A stretch of DNA of 64,000 bases from Limnanthes douglasii subsp. nivea. Taxonomy: Eukaryota > Streptophyta > Magnoliopsida > Brassicales > Limnanthaceae. Positions 46,529-59,075 of the stretch are shown here, in pieces. The number at the start of each line of letters is the position of its first letter. The stretch's first letter is position 1. A program made the position numbers and the translations under genes. Where the stretch lies: the NCBI GenBank assembly GCA_036936605.1, contig JAUPFV010000001.1, positions 31,939,900 through 32,003,899 on the forward strand, given 5' to 3'. The notes under the pieces were generated by a model, which was given only the letters and a program-made list of their open reading frames with translations, was not told where the DNA came from and made no database searches.

Positions 46529-46530
46529 GT

Positions 46531-46915
46531 TTGTTGTGTTATGTAGTTTGTGTCATGAGTTGTATGATTGCGAAAAAATAATGATTACGAGAGTTCAAAT
46601 ATACGATGCTTAAAAAAATTGATGCATATCATGTTTTGGATTATAGAGTATGTATTGGCCATCATATATAATATGTCATGTATGTGTGTTATATAGTTTG
46701 TGTCATGAGTTACAACTCGTATGTAGCGTATTTTTTTAACGCAATACATGATATATGCGGTGTATTGTGTCACATTAATACTAGCTTGTTCCACGACATA
46801 TTACATCACAATGTTCAACATGATACCTTGTTATGTGCATGGCACAAGAAATATACCAACTTGTATCATATCATTTGTTTTATGTGTTGCACAAATATTC
46901 TCGAAGGATAGTTTG
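46531..46915. other. Unassigned AT-rich sequence
   Basis: No gene seen. The string TTATGTAGTTTGTGTCATGAGTT near 46538 recurs near 46690 with one or two changes, so a ~150-bp duplication is likely. Confidence 0.4.
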
Positions 46916-47570
46916 TCACTATTTAATAGAATATAGCTACTTGGAACCTCAAAATCAGGAATAAGACTAGCCAATAGCTGAAAAATACGATCATCATATG
47001 TTTCTGTAAAATAGTCGCATCAATAGTATGATAACTATAAATCTTCAAATCACTCTGCAAACTCTTCAAGCTTTCTAAGAAACTTATGAATGGATTCTTA
47101 TCTTGATGAAGACTTGCAATTTCTTTATGAATTTGAAAATTCATGGTATATTTGGTTGTCAACATGTCACGGAAAACATTCCATAGATCCAAATAAGACT
47201 CTAAATAGCTGAAAATAACAGTAAGATCACATTTCATCGAGTTAAGAATTCACGATATTTCATGTTAGTCTTTTGACAACCACGTCTCATGCTACGATGA
47301 ACTGCGTTCAAAAGATTTTGTAGTGCCATAATGAATCCCGAATTTGATCTACCACCAAGAATAATGATATTTTACCTCGGTTATGGAAGATAATTGAATT
47401 TTATCAGCAAAACTAAACTTAATCTTTTAGAGATGTTGATATCACCATCAAGAATATTGGTAGAATAAGAGACCACCTACTTCAAACATCCAATGTCAAT
47501 AATATTTTATGTCATAATAAAGAATATATGAGTAGGTGCAAGGATCATTGCTCTTATATCATGAAAAAAT
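46916..47570 (-). pseudogene. Ty1/copia gag remnant (minus strand)
   Basis: The minus strand 47237-46923 reads YLDLWNVFRDMLTTKYTMNF, HKEIASLHQDKNPFISFLES and SLQSDLKIYSYHTIDATILQ, a UBN2-type copia gag. Near 47554-47566 the minus strand has TGATATAAGAGC, a mutated initiator-Met primer-binding site (TGGTATCAGAGC), so this is the 5' end of a copia element pointing left. The LTR is not resolved; the TRIM-like complex starts within 15 bp. Confidence 0.65.
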
Positions 47571-47578
47571 GGAGAAAG

Positions 47579-48865
47579 TGTTAGGTGCGACCAAAGTCCC
47601 ACATCCCACATCGGTTAAACATGGGAAGAAAGATCAGTATATAAGTTAAGAATACAACTCCATTAGTGTGAGGCCTTTTGGAAGTGGACCAAAAGCAAAA
47701 TCGTGCGGGCCAGTGGGCCCAAAGCGGACAATATCACACTATTGTGGAGATCGGAGTATTCTTACTTATATACAAAGGCGGATTATGCAGACCAGACCCC
47801 TAATTCACAATACTCATATTCCCTACATCTGGTTTCAGATCGCCATGCCCAGACGGAACGTGATGGTGGTAATATTCTTGGAGGTCGAACATGATGAACC
47901 GGTAGCCATACTCAAGGTGATCTGCTCTAGAGATCCTAGTTCGGAGTGCCTGTGGCTCATCAAGCAGTGTGGCTTGATTGGAGTGGCTCTAAGGAACAAG
48001 ACAAAATGGTCTGATAAGAGGTGAGCAGTAACATCCGTAGTGCCTATATGGCTAGGTAGTCTTCCAACCTGATTAGAGTGGGCGGATCAAAGTAAATTGA
48101 GAGGAGGATTTGTTAGGGTGGCGACTAAAATCCCACATCGCACATCGGTTAAACATGGGATGGATCAATGGTATATAAGTGAGAATATACCTCAACTAGT
48201 ATGAGGCCTTTTGGTAGTGGACCAAATGCAAAGTCGTGAGGGCCTTCGGGTGCCAAAGCGGACAATATCATACTAGTGTTGAGATCGGTTGTGTTCTTAC
48301 TTATATACGGAGGCGGAATATGCGGACCAGACCCCCATATTCCCAACAAATGGTATCAGAGCACCAGGCCCAGACAGAACGCGATGTGGGGGGTTGTGAT
48401 GTGGGTGAAATTCTCAGATGCGAACATTATACCAGAAGCCAGGAGCCATACTCAAGGTGAATAATCTGCTGGATAGATGGAGCGCCAGATGGCTCATCAA
48501 GCAGGTGGCTTGATCAAGGAGCGGCGCAGATTCATCTAAAGATGGGAGTGCCTGATAGCTCATCAAGCAGGTGGCTGGAGCGGCACAGTGTGAGCAGATA
48601 GATCCGACCTAAAGCTCTAGAGTTCAGGTTTCTCTCCACCTGACTAGAGTAGGCGGATGGAAGTCAATTGAGAGGAGGGTAGAGTGGTACTTTGTTCGAG
48701 AAGAGGATTGTTAGGTGCGACCAAAGTTCCACATCCCACATTGGTTAAACATGGGAAGAAAGATCAGTATATAAGTTAAGAATACAACTCCATTAGTGTG
48801 AGGCCTTTTGGAAGTGGACCAAAAACAAAGCCGTGCGGGCTAGGGAATATGCGGACCCCATATTC
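47579..48865 (+). mobile_element. TRIM-like complex: LTR, interior, LTR, interior, LTR
   Basis: Three LTR copies, 47579-47827, 48111-48348 and 48709-48865. All begin TGTTAGG(G)TG and contain CCCACATC...GGTTAAACATGGGA. LTR1 and LTR2 also carry GGACAATATCA(C/T)ACTA and end near CATATTCCC(T/A)ACA. LTR3 has an internal deletion. LTR1 is followed by TGGTTTCAGATC (47830) and LTR2 by a perfect initiator-Met PBS TGGTATCAGAGC (48351-48362). Both short interiors share CTCATCAAGCAG and GTGGCTTGAT and encode nothing convincing. LTR1 and LTR3 share a segment (GAAAGATCAGTATATAAGTT) that differs in LTR2. Confidence 0.8.
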
Positions 48866-50578
48866 GAATATATTAATTCTAATATTATATTATTTTTTTA
48901 TGAAAATATAAAAATATTGGTTACTTCAAAATGTTAGGATGTTAATATTTTTTTTGAAAGAAAACACGTTCAAAACTTAAAATTAAATCAGAAATCAATT
49001 AAGTGTATTTTTATCATGTATATAGTAAACTTATGTTTAAAAAACATATATAGTCCCGCATGTATATCAAATGTCGTGCGATGGTCTTTCTATGTTCATT
49101 TTTGTATCAAAATTGTCTTCTTTTTTAAAAATATTGTATTTTAATCCTCAACATTTATCCAATATCACTAAATAGTCTTCCGTGTTTTCTTAATGTTACT
49201 TAATAGTCTCTTATATTTCAATACAGTTACATTTTTAGTCATTGTTAATTATACGTGAGGATATTAAAATGAAACATTGTCGAAACGTAAAAAACAACTA
49301 TAATGCAAAAGTGAACATGAAAATTGGTTCGCGACCGTTAATATATATGGGGGATTATATTTAGTTTTTAGCTTATAAATAAATTCGTGTTTAAGTTTAG
49401 AGAAAAAAAAAATCTTTTAGTTATCGTTAATAAAATGAAAACAAAATTGTGAACAAAAAAATCACAAACAAATATCAGAATAAATATAATTTTTTTTTAA
49501 CAATCGAACGAGTATTGGGGAAATCAAATGGTGAAAAATACATAGATTATCAATTGATCTTTCTACACATTTCGTAGAAAATCACAAAAAAAAATACAAT
49601 TAATTTTATTTTGGAAGATAAACTTAAAATTTTATAAAAAGTTATGTTTTTAAATATATTTATTGTTTTAGAAAATATCCATGATCAACAAAATTGATTT
49701 AGTCGTATATCATTAAACTTAAAATCATTCGAATTTTTGAACTCTTAAAATTAGTTCAATTGGTAAAATTTTCAACAAAAAGAGTTGTTTTAATGTTATA
49801 AGGGCAAAAACAGCATGCCGTAAAAAACCTACTATTTAGGACGATATTCTTACAGATTTAGAACTCATAGTTCAAAATATTCAATAATTTTAGTGAAAAT
49901 AATTATTATAAATTATGTTTTTTATTTAAATATATCATGTGAGATAGATAAACAAAAAAATGTTAATTATTTTAAAATGTGTGTTTTAAAAAAAAAAATC
50001 ATATCCAAAAGATTTAGAATTTGATCCCATATGAGTTGAGTGTGTTTTTAGTCTATGTATACTATAAAACTTATAAATCGTTATATTTGGAATATAAACT
50101 TGTATTTAAATTGGTTTTTTGAGTTGTTAAATAAAAAAAAAAGTTGAAAACTTAAAAAAAAAAAAGTCAAAATGAAAAACGTATAAAAAATCTAATATTG
50201 TTGAACAATTCGGTAGAGTATTATAGAAACCAAATGATGAAAACCAAAAACATTAGAATACAATGATATATATTCTAAAATCTTAATAAAATATCAGAAA
50301 AAAAATAGGAGTTATATCATTTAAAAAATATTAAAATAAGTGATTTTATACCTTAAATATTAAAATCAGTTAAAACTTCTTTTTCTTTTTTTTTAATTTT
50401 AATTTTTAAGTTTAAACCGTAACTCGGGAAAAAAAATACAAAAATACTATTATTTTGTTCATTTAAGACGAACAAAACTAGTACCATTCATGACATATTT
50501 TGAATTTTTTAAAAAAAAATATTTTACACACATTTCTCAGTTATGGTTTCGAATCTAATGGGCTCTGGTTTCGCTGAA
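48866..50578. other. AT-rich intergenic sequence, nothing recognised
   Basis: Low-complexity A/T sequence with many short homopolymers. No supported ORF, LTR or RNA gene was seen. Confidence 0.6.
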
Positions 50579-50810
50579 TTCGCATCTAGCAATACACAAT
50601 TTAAACAAATTTCGCATCTAGCAAAACAAAAAAAAAATTCGCATCTAGCAAAACAAAAAAAAAATTCGCATTTACCAAAACAAAAAAAAGTCTCATCTAA
50701 CAAAAACAAAGAAGTTTCTCACCTAACAAAACAAAAAAGTTTCTCATCCAACAAAACAAAAACGGTTTAACATCTATCAAAATAAAGAAGCGGTTTTGCA
50801 TCTACCAAAA
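50579..50810. repeat. Minisatellite, about eight copies of a 20-26 bp unit
   Basis: The unit TTCGCATCTAGCAAAACAAAAAAAA is perfect or nearly so in two central copies and diverges to the right (TCTCATCTAACAAAACAAAA, TTTGCATCTACCAAAATAA). It lies about 400 bp beyond the stop of the MATH-domain gene. Confidence 0.8.
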
Positions 50811-51213
50811 TAACAAAGGTTCCCTTATTCCAATCTTAAACCAAAAGAAAAGCTTTCAGACATAAGTGAAACAACCAAAAGACGAGATACTAAAAGAACA
50901 AGTAAATGTAAAAACCAAAACTTACTTTAAAAATAGCAGACACCACCACACCACAAGTCAAATAACGCCTTGGTGATATGTTTTGCTTCATGTAATCCAA
51001 AAGGCTAAAAACTAACCAGAATACTGTTTAATGCAAAGTAAGCAGATTCACCCTTTACAATGGAAATGTATGTCATCATCCCTTTTTTTGTAAAAAAATT
51101 ACAACCTCATCGTCCAGGGCAGGCTGCTGCAGGACACAATACAATTATTACAATGGAACAAACAACCCTTCTACTTCCAGGGCTCGCTCCATTCTACTTT
51201 GCTGTTTTTACTT

Positions 51214-53807
51214 TCAGTGTCCATTTGAAGGCCGAAACATTGGGTAACCATTAACGCCATGTGCTGTCAAATTAGAATACTCCGGATTGTAAAACGCATA
51301 ACCATCTCCGTCCTGGTTTCTCATCGCAAGTAATGATAAATCAATACCTGCCATCGGCCACTGTTGTGTATGTAAAAGACCGTCCATTTGTCCGTCCATG
51401 TAAGCTTGGGGATAAAATTCTCTCGGTGACTCGAAATGGCTTGTCGAAGAAGAGTTATACGCTTGGTATCGATCGTCATGGTAACTATGTGAACGCTCTA
51501 ACCTGCCGGATGAGCCAGCAGCTGAATTCATTTCACCTGACATACCAATATCGTTTGGATATGAGTACTGACGGTTTAGCATCGGTGGGCCATTTTGAAA
51601 ACTGGATCCTGAAGTAGGTTTGTTGACAAAACCGTATTCCTCATCGAGCAAATCGTTGATTATATCAAGGTGTGGGAACTCATCTCCTAATATACCTATC
51701 GTCTGTCGTCCAGACGAAGATGCTGGAACTTCAAGAGTTACGGGCTGACGTGAAACAGCGATGGCCGCAGTCCTATACATGTCGTAATCCAGTGTGTCAT
51801 CGGGTTGAGATTGGTTAGAGTACGAGCTTTGATTTGCATCTCGGTTAGAATTTTCTATCCAACGGTGTCCACCCAGGACGTCTCTACTTAACATACCGAA
51901 AGATAATCCAGATGAACTCGAAGGCACTTGTGAATACGTCTGCGATTGATTTACTGCCAAGTTTGAAGTATTCGGACCGAAAGCAGGGTTATGACCCATC
52001 ATGGCATTTCTATAAGATTGAGGAGGATTGTGAGTATTTTGTGGAGCGAGTGATTGATCAGGACCCAGCCAACCAGCAGCACTAACCGAACGAGAAAGAA
52101 GAGGGGCGGCTTGAACCGCGGAGATAACCGGTGCAGCTGCTGCAACAGGACCAGGGATTATAGGAGCACTAGAGGGCCTTGACACGACTGGCACTGCCTG
52201 CTGTGTCACAGGTTTTTCAGCAAGTGCAGAAGTTCCAGCTTTGTGAGCTTCAGGTTTGGAGACCCTCGCACTTGTTACTTGATCATTAAGTTGTGGGCCA
52301 TTCGACGATGGTTTCCAAACCGGAACCAAATTCACAGTTGTAGCACCCTTATTATCCGACTTCATTTGAACAGCTGAAACCCGATTTTTGAAAGTACTGA
52401 AAGAGGAAGGTAAAGCAACAGAGTGCTCTTTAGATCGTTCTACATCTTGGGATTTTTTCACAATAGACTTCTTTTGCGGTAAAACAACTTCCTCCTGTGG
52501 CAATGATGAGAGTAAAACCCAAGCTCTTAAACTTCGTTTGATTCTTTCTATTGGCTGTTAAAATGAAAAGAAACTAAGTAAAACCTTACCTTCTTAACTG
52601 CATTGTGCTTAAGCAACCTTGTAGGACCCTCCAAAACAGACACAGCAGCTTCAGTCTCAGGCTCATCAACTCTGGTATTTTCTGTAGTGAGATTTTTATC
52701 ACCTGCATCTGTTGCAAGCAGCGAAGAAGACTGGTTCTCGATTTCACCTGACCTGCTACTTCCATCAGATGTCACTTTACCTCGCTGGTTCCTTCCTCTA
52801 CATATATCAAATAGTAAATACAGAAACGCTAATTTTAAAAATTAAATTTCCAGTTATGTGGTAGCCCTAAAGGGTTGTTTAATGCCGAGTAGGCTAAAAA
52901 AAGTACCTTAAAAACAAGCAAATATAAAGTAGCAGATATGTTATATATGAGTAGCCATGAAAAAATAATTGAAGAATAAAATAGCAAAAAATAATAGCAA
53001 ACAACCCCTAGTAGACAAGAATTTACATATAATTTACCTGTTAGAAGTTTTTTTGTTTTGATAGCTCGAATAAGAATTTCCCTTAGAGAGACCATTAGTT
53101 ACCACTGATGGGACCGAATCAGTAGAGCATGTTGAGGAGCTATCATCCATTACCGATTGATTTTTCTTTTCAGCTAATCCATTTGGCCCAACACCACTGG
53201 ATCCTTTGTTATGAGGATGAACTTCAGATGTGTCGGTATCCCAATTAACAAGGCTAGCTTCTCGGTCTTCTGAATCAGGCTGGATTACTTCAGCCGCACC
53301 ATCCACTGAATCAGACAAGTCAGAAACATCCTCGAGGATTTCAGGCTTTTCAAGTACAGGTTGTACCTCCTCTATGACGGGGTCTTCTTTCTCGTCAATG
53401 AGGCTTTCTTCTTCGATCTTATCTTGAGTGATTTGAGCCGCCTTTTCTTCTTTCCCTTTATCCTTTCCTTTACGATTGTTGCGCTTTTGTTTAGCCTGCA
53501 AGTAGAAAAGGAAGACGGGACAATGAGTAAACGAATGTCTTCCAACTAGGGGTGGACTCAAGCTCAGTCGAACTCAGTCGAGCCAAATACCAAGAGGCGC
53601 CAACTCAAATTTTTATCTTCCTGCTCAAGCTCGAGGAAAAAAATTGAATGCAGAGCTCTATTCAAAGGTTACATGTTTCTTTTGAGTAAAAACACATTAA
53701 AGATATAAATTATAATTAGTCCATAAAATTGAACACTACTAGATTTTAAATATTATTTTAAAACCCAAAAATATTATAATTTCACAAGATTCATGGGTAC
53801 ATATAAC

Positions 53808-53842
<35 letters not shown>

Positions 53843-56800
53843 AATATTTGCTTTTTTCGATCATCTCGAGCTCCAATGGTTATGGAATACAAAAAAATTA
53901 TATGTTAGGCCCAAAAATAGGCTCGAGCTTGACCTGAGCTATTTCGAGCCAAGCCTGAGTCAAGCTCGAGTAGCTCGCTCTTTAACCAGCATTACTTCCA
54001 ACACTGGCATAGATAACCACTTGAATATTCGACCCTATTGTATTTGAATAAATACATAGAACTAAAAAAACCTGTTTCTTCTTCGATTTTTTGTCTTTAT
54101 CAGCTGCACGTTTTGCCTTTTGTTCACTTTCAGCTAGCCACGCCGCCTCTTCTTCACGGATGAGTTCCTCTTGCCTTTTCAGAGCTATGGCTTCTTGGTA
54201 CGCGACTTCAATTTTGTTGCTGCGTAGAGGAACAATTTAGTATATTTATAGTACAAAATACATAAATAAACAATTCGTTATAAAGAAGCAAAATAATCCC
54301 GATGACAACAATGCCAACAACCTCGAAATCTGTAAATTATCTGATTTTAATTTCAGTATGGATTAAAATGAAAAAAATAACTTCTTTATCAAATTACCTA
54401 AACACTTTCGAGAAACACCTCACATCTTCCACTCTAGAAGAAACTTATCCACGAACTCTATCTAACAAACTAAGGGAACGAAGAACCAAGAAAAACACTT
54501 ATAGTATAATAAACAATAAACTCAACTTCTAAAACTATGGTTTCTTTACACAAAAAAATAAAATGATCTTCCATCTAGTTGATACAAAAAAATAAAATGA
54601 TAAGACCTTACCTAAAGATATGGGCAAGGACAAAAATCTCCACAGTCCTACGCCCCAACTCAGTAAGACGCCTTTCATCACTCTCAATGGCTTCCTTGTT
54701 GAAGTCCTCTCCAGAATTTCCATCCTACATGTAAGTATAAAAAGATCACTAAGCCATCATCTGAAGATGTTTTACAGAGAGGATATAGAAACTTGACCTG
54801 TCTGATTAGTAAACATTGACACAAAAGTACCACAAAATTAGGAAGATACAACAATTAATGATAAAATAGTTCAAGGACTACAGCAATTAAAGATCAGAAC
54901 AAGAAAAATTAGTAAAATCAGGAAGCCTAAGAATTCTGCGCTTGTCTTGGCCCATATTCATTGAGAGATATAGCAGGAAAATAAAGAATAGAAGATAGAG
55001 AAAAGATTTGAACATACATCAAGAACATGGCAATCAATTAAGAGAAAAAGAGAAGAAAAAAAAGATAGAAAGCAAATCCCATCAGAATATTCATTGTGCT
55101 ACAATAAAAACTTACATCTGTACCTCTCTAGTTTTCTCAAAAACTATATATATCCGATTCACTTTTAGCATTAGTTTAACAATCTAACTACCAGCTCAAT
55201 TTGCAACTTGCCTTTGTACGGTTTTGAGGACCCTTCTCATCTTTAGGAGGCAAGGGCTCCAAGGCAGCTCTTTCTAGCAGCAGAAGAACATCATCTACCA
55301 GTATGAACATATCTTTCTCTACAGAGACGATGGGGTCTGGCATATCTTCAACGTCTGACAGTTTAGCCTTATTTTTCTTGCTCTTTGACTGGCCTTCAAG
55401 AGCTTTCAATCCACTATACAAGGAATCCATGACCAAAGTGGACGTAACTTCTTTGTCTATAAAGAACTGCTTCACAACTACCTTTAGAATCATATCTGTT
55501 TTCTCATTAGACATGCGGCGCCTAGCACTTTGGTCCATGCCTAACCAAAAAGAGCAGAAACTGCAACCAGTGCAAATGATCTGTTAACATTATACCTAAC
55601 AAGCATTGTGATATAAATTAAACTACATTGGAGAAATGTAAATGGTACAGGATAAAATACCTTGACCACCTAGCTTTGTCCTCTATCATTTTCCCAAGCT
55701 TCATTCGTCTTTCATCCAAAAAACGGCGACAAATTTGCTCAACATTTGACAAATACACCCTAACAAGTTCCCTCCTATATTGACAATCGAGGCAGCGAAA
55801 TGGTCGTTCCGCTCTTTCCCTACAATCAACATTTTTTTCACTATATAATTGCTTACCAATAGTAAAATATCATTAATAATTACCAGAGTCAACAAAACCA
55901 TTAAAGAAGAAGCTCATAAAACAATCAATCTTTTTTCACTATATAAGTGCTTACTATAGCCAAAATGCCATTAGAATTTATGAAAAATCAACAAAATTGT
56001 TAATGAAGAAGCTCGTAAAGCAAGAGCTACTTCTTTTAAAATAAACATAATATAAACAATTAAATACATTTACATATTCATACTTGTAAATATATATGTA
56101 TATACAATAATTAGTGTAGTTATGAGACTCCAGCAGCGAAGGGTGTAAAATTAAGTATTAGTCAGGGGCACTGGACAGCACTAATAAAATAAATAAATTA
56201 GGTTACCTTATTACTTGAACTTGAGCCTTTATTATTAGAGTATCAGAATCTATGAAGCCATCATATATCTTCGATAGCTCCATAAATTTTTTCCAGCCCC
56301 AGTCATGTTCTTTCTTCCAGAATCGATGTAGAGTATCTGCAGAAATTGATTTTAGTGATAAATAAAAGATCTGCATAACACTTCACACAGCCACTCAACA
56401 ACTCACCTGAATACTTAGATTTTTTGGGATCTTTGTTTACGACAGCTATCGTAAACTGTGCAAAATGACTCCAACCTGTCTCAAGCACCAAATACAAATA
56501 TATCATGATAACTACATCAAACACAGAAAAGTGAGAAAGAGATTCTTTGAAAGTAATTAGCATCAAACCTGGATTTAGTTTGTCATGGTTCGCAACGCAA
56601 AGAAACAATGAGAGATGATTGCAAACATCACAACCTTGGGGATAGATTAAAATATACCTGCCATCCGCGAAAAGAAAAATTCAACAGATGGCAATATGTG
56701 TTTTCACGGATTCATATTATCATACAAGTACACACCAACCCTTAAGAGTGTGAGGACATCCAATATGAATTCACATACAATTGCCAATATAATGAGTTGA

Positions 56801-58283
56801 AGTATGCTTCTTAGATGATGAAGACAAAGCGATAAACAAACAACTAGTCGATGAAAGAGAAAGAGAGGACCTTAGTGTAGAAAGACACAATGTGACGCAA
56901 ACTATAAAAGCAAGTTTAATTATAGAGTTGATATTCACATAGATATACTAAATATTATACCGAATAGCAACACAACGAACAAATACAAAAAGCGTATACT
57001 CATATTAATGGACAAAAATGCCTTCATGAGTAGAACCTAACAAATATCATATTAGTGCATTTCCATCTGATCGAATTCAAAGCAGATTGTGAACAAAACA
57101 AAAGCACTATAAGCGCGAAGCATGGAAATCAATACCCATACCATTTGTAGCCGCCAACCTCAAATGCATTGCTACGAAGTTCCCGTTTGTTGATCTGCGA
57201 GAACTTCTCAATCTTCCATGTATACTTACCATATAAGTCACGAGGTTTTGGTCCTAGGGAGAGGGAAATATCATATTATTTAAGTATAGCCTATATATAG
57301 TTAAAAAAAAGGGATTTATACGAGTTGGGGTACAAAATATTTACAATTCAATAAGTGCGGCGTTAAATAGGTTTTACTTATATATAATTCAATAACTCAA
57401 TAAAATATAATTTTATTTACCTATTAGTCCAAATTTAAATTTTAAATACAATTTTACCCTTAATACGTTTGACAATATGACTTCAAAATTAGGTCAGATA
57501 CCTTACTCCCTTTATATTTAGAGCTGCAGTTGTTTTATTTTAGGGTAATTGAGTCTTTTTTTCAAATGGGATGGATCTATTTGTAAAATAGATCTTGCGT
57601 GGTATGACTCGGTAAATATAAACACATATGAGATCCATTAGGTAAGTCTCCTTTAAAAAAATTGAATGAGAAATAAACGCGGGAGCTTTAATAGAATCCC
57701 GGGCCGAAGTATAGACTGAAAAAACGCGGGAAACACCAACACGCGGGAAACACTAACACCCAGATATAAAAGCCTAAAACTATCCGTTATTCTCTGTTTC
57801 TAACCATGCTCATAGAATATTCGATAGAGCTGTCAAAATATTATAAACTAACGAAACGATTTGTTCCAACAATAAAGAGTAAGGTACCGACTACCGATCA
57901 ATTCGGTCATAGTTACTCTTCTGAAACAGAAACTAGAAACAGAATTGTTCCCGCGAACCGGCACTACCACTTAGCATGCGAAATCAATGCAGAATAAAGC
58001 CGGTACATAATATTTAAAACACAGATTTTTAAAATCTAAAAGTTCTAAACTTGAGAGTATGAACGATAATTAATATGGTTACATCATATAAATCTAAAAA
58101 CATACCCCGATCTTCAGGGTCGTCGATGTCCCAGTAGGCAGGCGAGGTCGATGGAGTTCCATTTTCCAGCTGCTCTGAAGATCGCCATTCTGCTAATGCT
58201 TCTCCTGATTGGCACCGATCCCCAGTCGAATTCCCCTCCACTGACCTTCCCACACCAGACTCCCCACTTCCAGTCCCAGCCAT
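51214..58283 (-). CDS. MATH-domain protein, TRAF1a/TRAF1b (MUSE14/MUSE13) homolog
   Basis: Twelve coding exons, reading downward: 58283-58106, 57253-57142, 56657-56569, 56475-56407, 56336-56207, 55819-55661, 55560-55212, 54724-54612, 54219-54072, 53495-53038, 52797-52590, 52494-51214; 3294 nt, 1097 residues, all phases consistent. The start ATG sits in AAAATGGCT, a good plant context. N-terminus AEWRSSEQLENGTPSTSPAYWDID; MATH domain about residues 65-193 (YTWKIEKFSQINKRELRS, VGGYKW, WSHFAQFTIAVVNKDPKKSK); RPFRCLDCQYRRELVRVYL; Lys-rich coiled coil 400-460 with KKSKKKQAKQKR; acidic Ser-rich middle; SRPSSAPIIPGP; DEFPHLDIINDLLD near 940. In Arabidopsis this pair are adaptors linking an SCF E3 ligase to turnover of NLR immune receptors, and also act in autophagy control. 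The length matches the family. Intron 7 is GC-AG; intron 9 holds a MITE. Intact, with no stops. Confidence 0.93.
53547..53994. mobile_element. hAT-like MITE in intron 9 of the MATH gene
   Basis: Bounded by the perfect 8-bp TSD CTTCCAAC (53539-53546, 53995-54002). The left end is TAGGGGTGGACTC and the right end, read on the other strand, TAATGCTGGTTAAAG. The arms contain CTCGAGC-rich inverted repeats, while the centre is AT-rich with a (TA)n(TG)n microsatellite (about 53808-53842). No coding capacity. Confidence 0.85.
54725..55211 (-). other. GC-AG intron (intron 7) of the MATH gene
   Basis: Exon 7 ends ACAAAG and the intron starts GCAAGT; the acceptor is ATGTAG before GATGGAAATTC. The rest of the donor (AAG|GCAAGT) matches the strong consensus expected of GC donors. 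Using it gives the family's expected NRTKDGNSGED junction. Confidence 0.8.
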
Positions 58284-58351
58284 TTTCCCCACTTCGAAAC
58301 TCCTTCGCGGGAAAATTCAACCAACTTCACTTGCTACGGAGTTGAGAGCAA

Positions 58352-58937
58352 CTGTTTGTCAATAAAATTAAGAAGATAAAACTGATTTCTTGTGGTAGTA
58401 GAATCATTTGATTCAAATTGGGAGGATGCCATAACTTCAGTATACAACAATAACACAAATAAAATTATAATGAACAAATCAATAAACCCAGCTCCATTTC
58501 TTATCCTCAATCATCAAAATTATAGGATAACCCTTCAAACCAAAAACCCACCTCGTCTCTACCAATTTTTCAATAAACCCTAATCCTCCAAAAAAAATCA
58601 GAATTAAAAACCCAGCTCGAGCTCAAATCAAACAGACTAACAAATTTCGATGTTGAAATCAATCAAGAATAAAAACCCTTTCACCCGAAAACCCATCAAG
58701 ATAAAATACAATTTGCATGAAACAAGAAAACAATAACAATCAAAACAGTCCGATAAGAAGAACCCACGATCGAAATCAAAGTTCTGAATGACCCTGATTA
58801 TAATCAAACCCTATAACACATATACACAACAGAGATGCTTAAAAATAAGATAAGAGCAATGAAAACATTTCATCGCTTGGATCAAAAGGATAGAACGAAA
58901 GAGAGAGGCGAGTCGTCGAGAAGAGCAGATAATCTAC
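58352..58937 (-). other. Probable 5' UTR intron of the MATH gene
   Basis: The donor AATAAG|GTAGAT at 58938/58937 and acceptor TTGACAAACAG at 58352 enclose 586 AT-rich bases between a CT-rich leader (58975-59040 on the minus strand) and the 5' UTR before the ATG at 58283. Leader introns are common in plants. The evidence is splice-site context only. Confidence 0.5.
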
Positions 58938-59066
58938 CTTATTGTCAACTGGCCTATGCTAGCTCTTGAGATTCTAGAGAGAGGTCGAAGAAGCAGCACA
59001 GAGAGACGGGCGAGAGGAAAAGAGAGAGAGAGAGATAGCAAAGAAAGCCCAATAGAAAAAAATCAT

Positions 59067-59075
59067 TATATAAAA
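59067..59075 (-). promoter_or_regulatory. TATA-like promoter element of the MATH gene
   Basis: TTTATATAA on the minus strand, followed by CTATTGGGCTTTC (CCAAT-type and GGGC motifs) and then a CTCTCT-rich leader. The transcription start is probably near 59040. Confidence 0.5.

Larger units (their letters stand above)
40862..46530 (+). mobile_element. D2: decayed Ty1/copia element
   Basis: The 5' LTR begins TGTTGGAAATGTT at 40862 and a homologous 3' LTR begins at 46285. A partial LTR start also occurs at about 40707, giving a ~155-bp tandem duplication in front. Between them lie gag, integrase, RT and RNase H remnants in copia order. No TSD was found because the 3' LTR is truncated near 46528. 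There are no nested insertions, but all reading frames are broken. Confidence 0.8.

Noticed and set aside
47579..48865. Cassandra-type element with a 5S rRNA promoter
   Set aside because: The LTRs share generic TRIM/SMART-like sequence, but no 5S rRNA-like box was seen.
50524..50770. Repetitive ORFs on both strands rich in Phe/Cys or Lys/Asn
   Set aside because: Artefacts of the CATCTAGCAAAACAAAA minisatellite being read through in frame.
52555..52589. A 35-nt intron between exons 11 and 12 of the MATH gene (acceptor AACAG at 52555)
   Set aside because: Too short for a plant intron. The in-frame acceptor CCACAG at 52495 gives a normal 95-nt intron and was used.
57806..57997. 63-residue plus-strand ORF in intron 1 of the MATH gene
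   Set aside because: No motif and no promoter context. Chance ORF in an intron.
58284..58292. Extended start of the MATH protein upstream of 58283
   Set aside because: The upstream codon is GTG, not ATG. The ATG at 58283 has a strong plant context.
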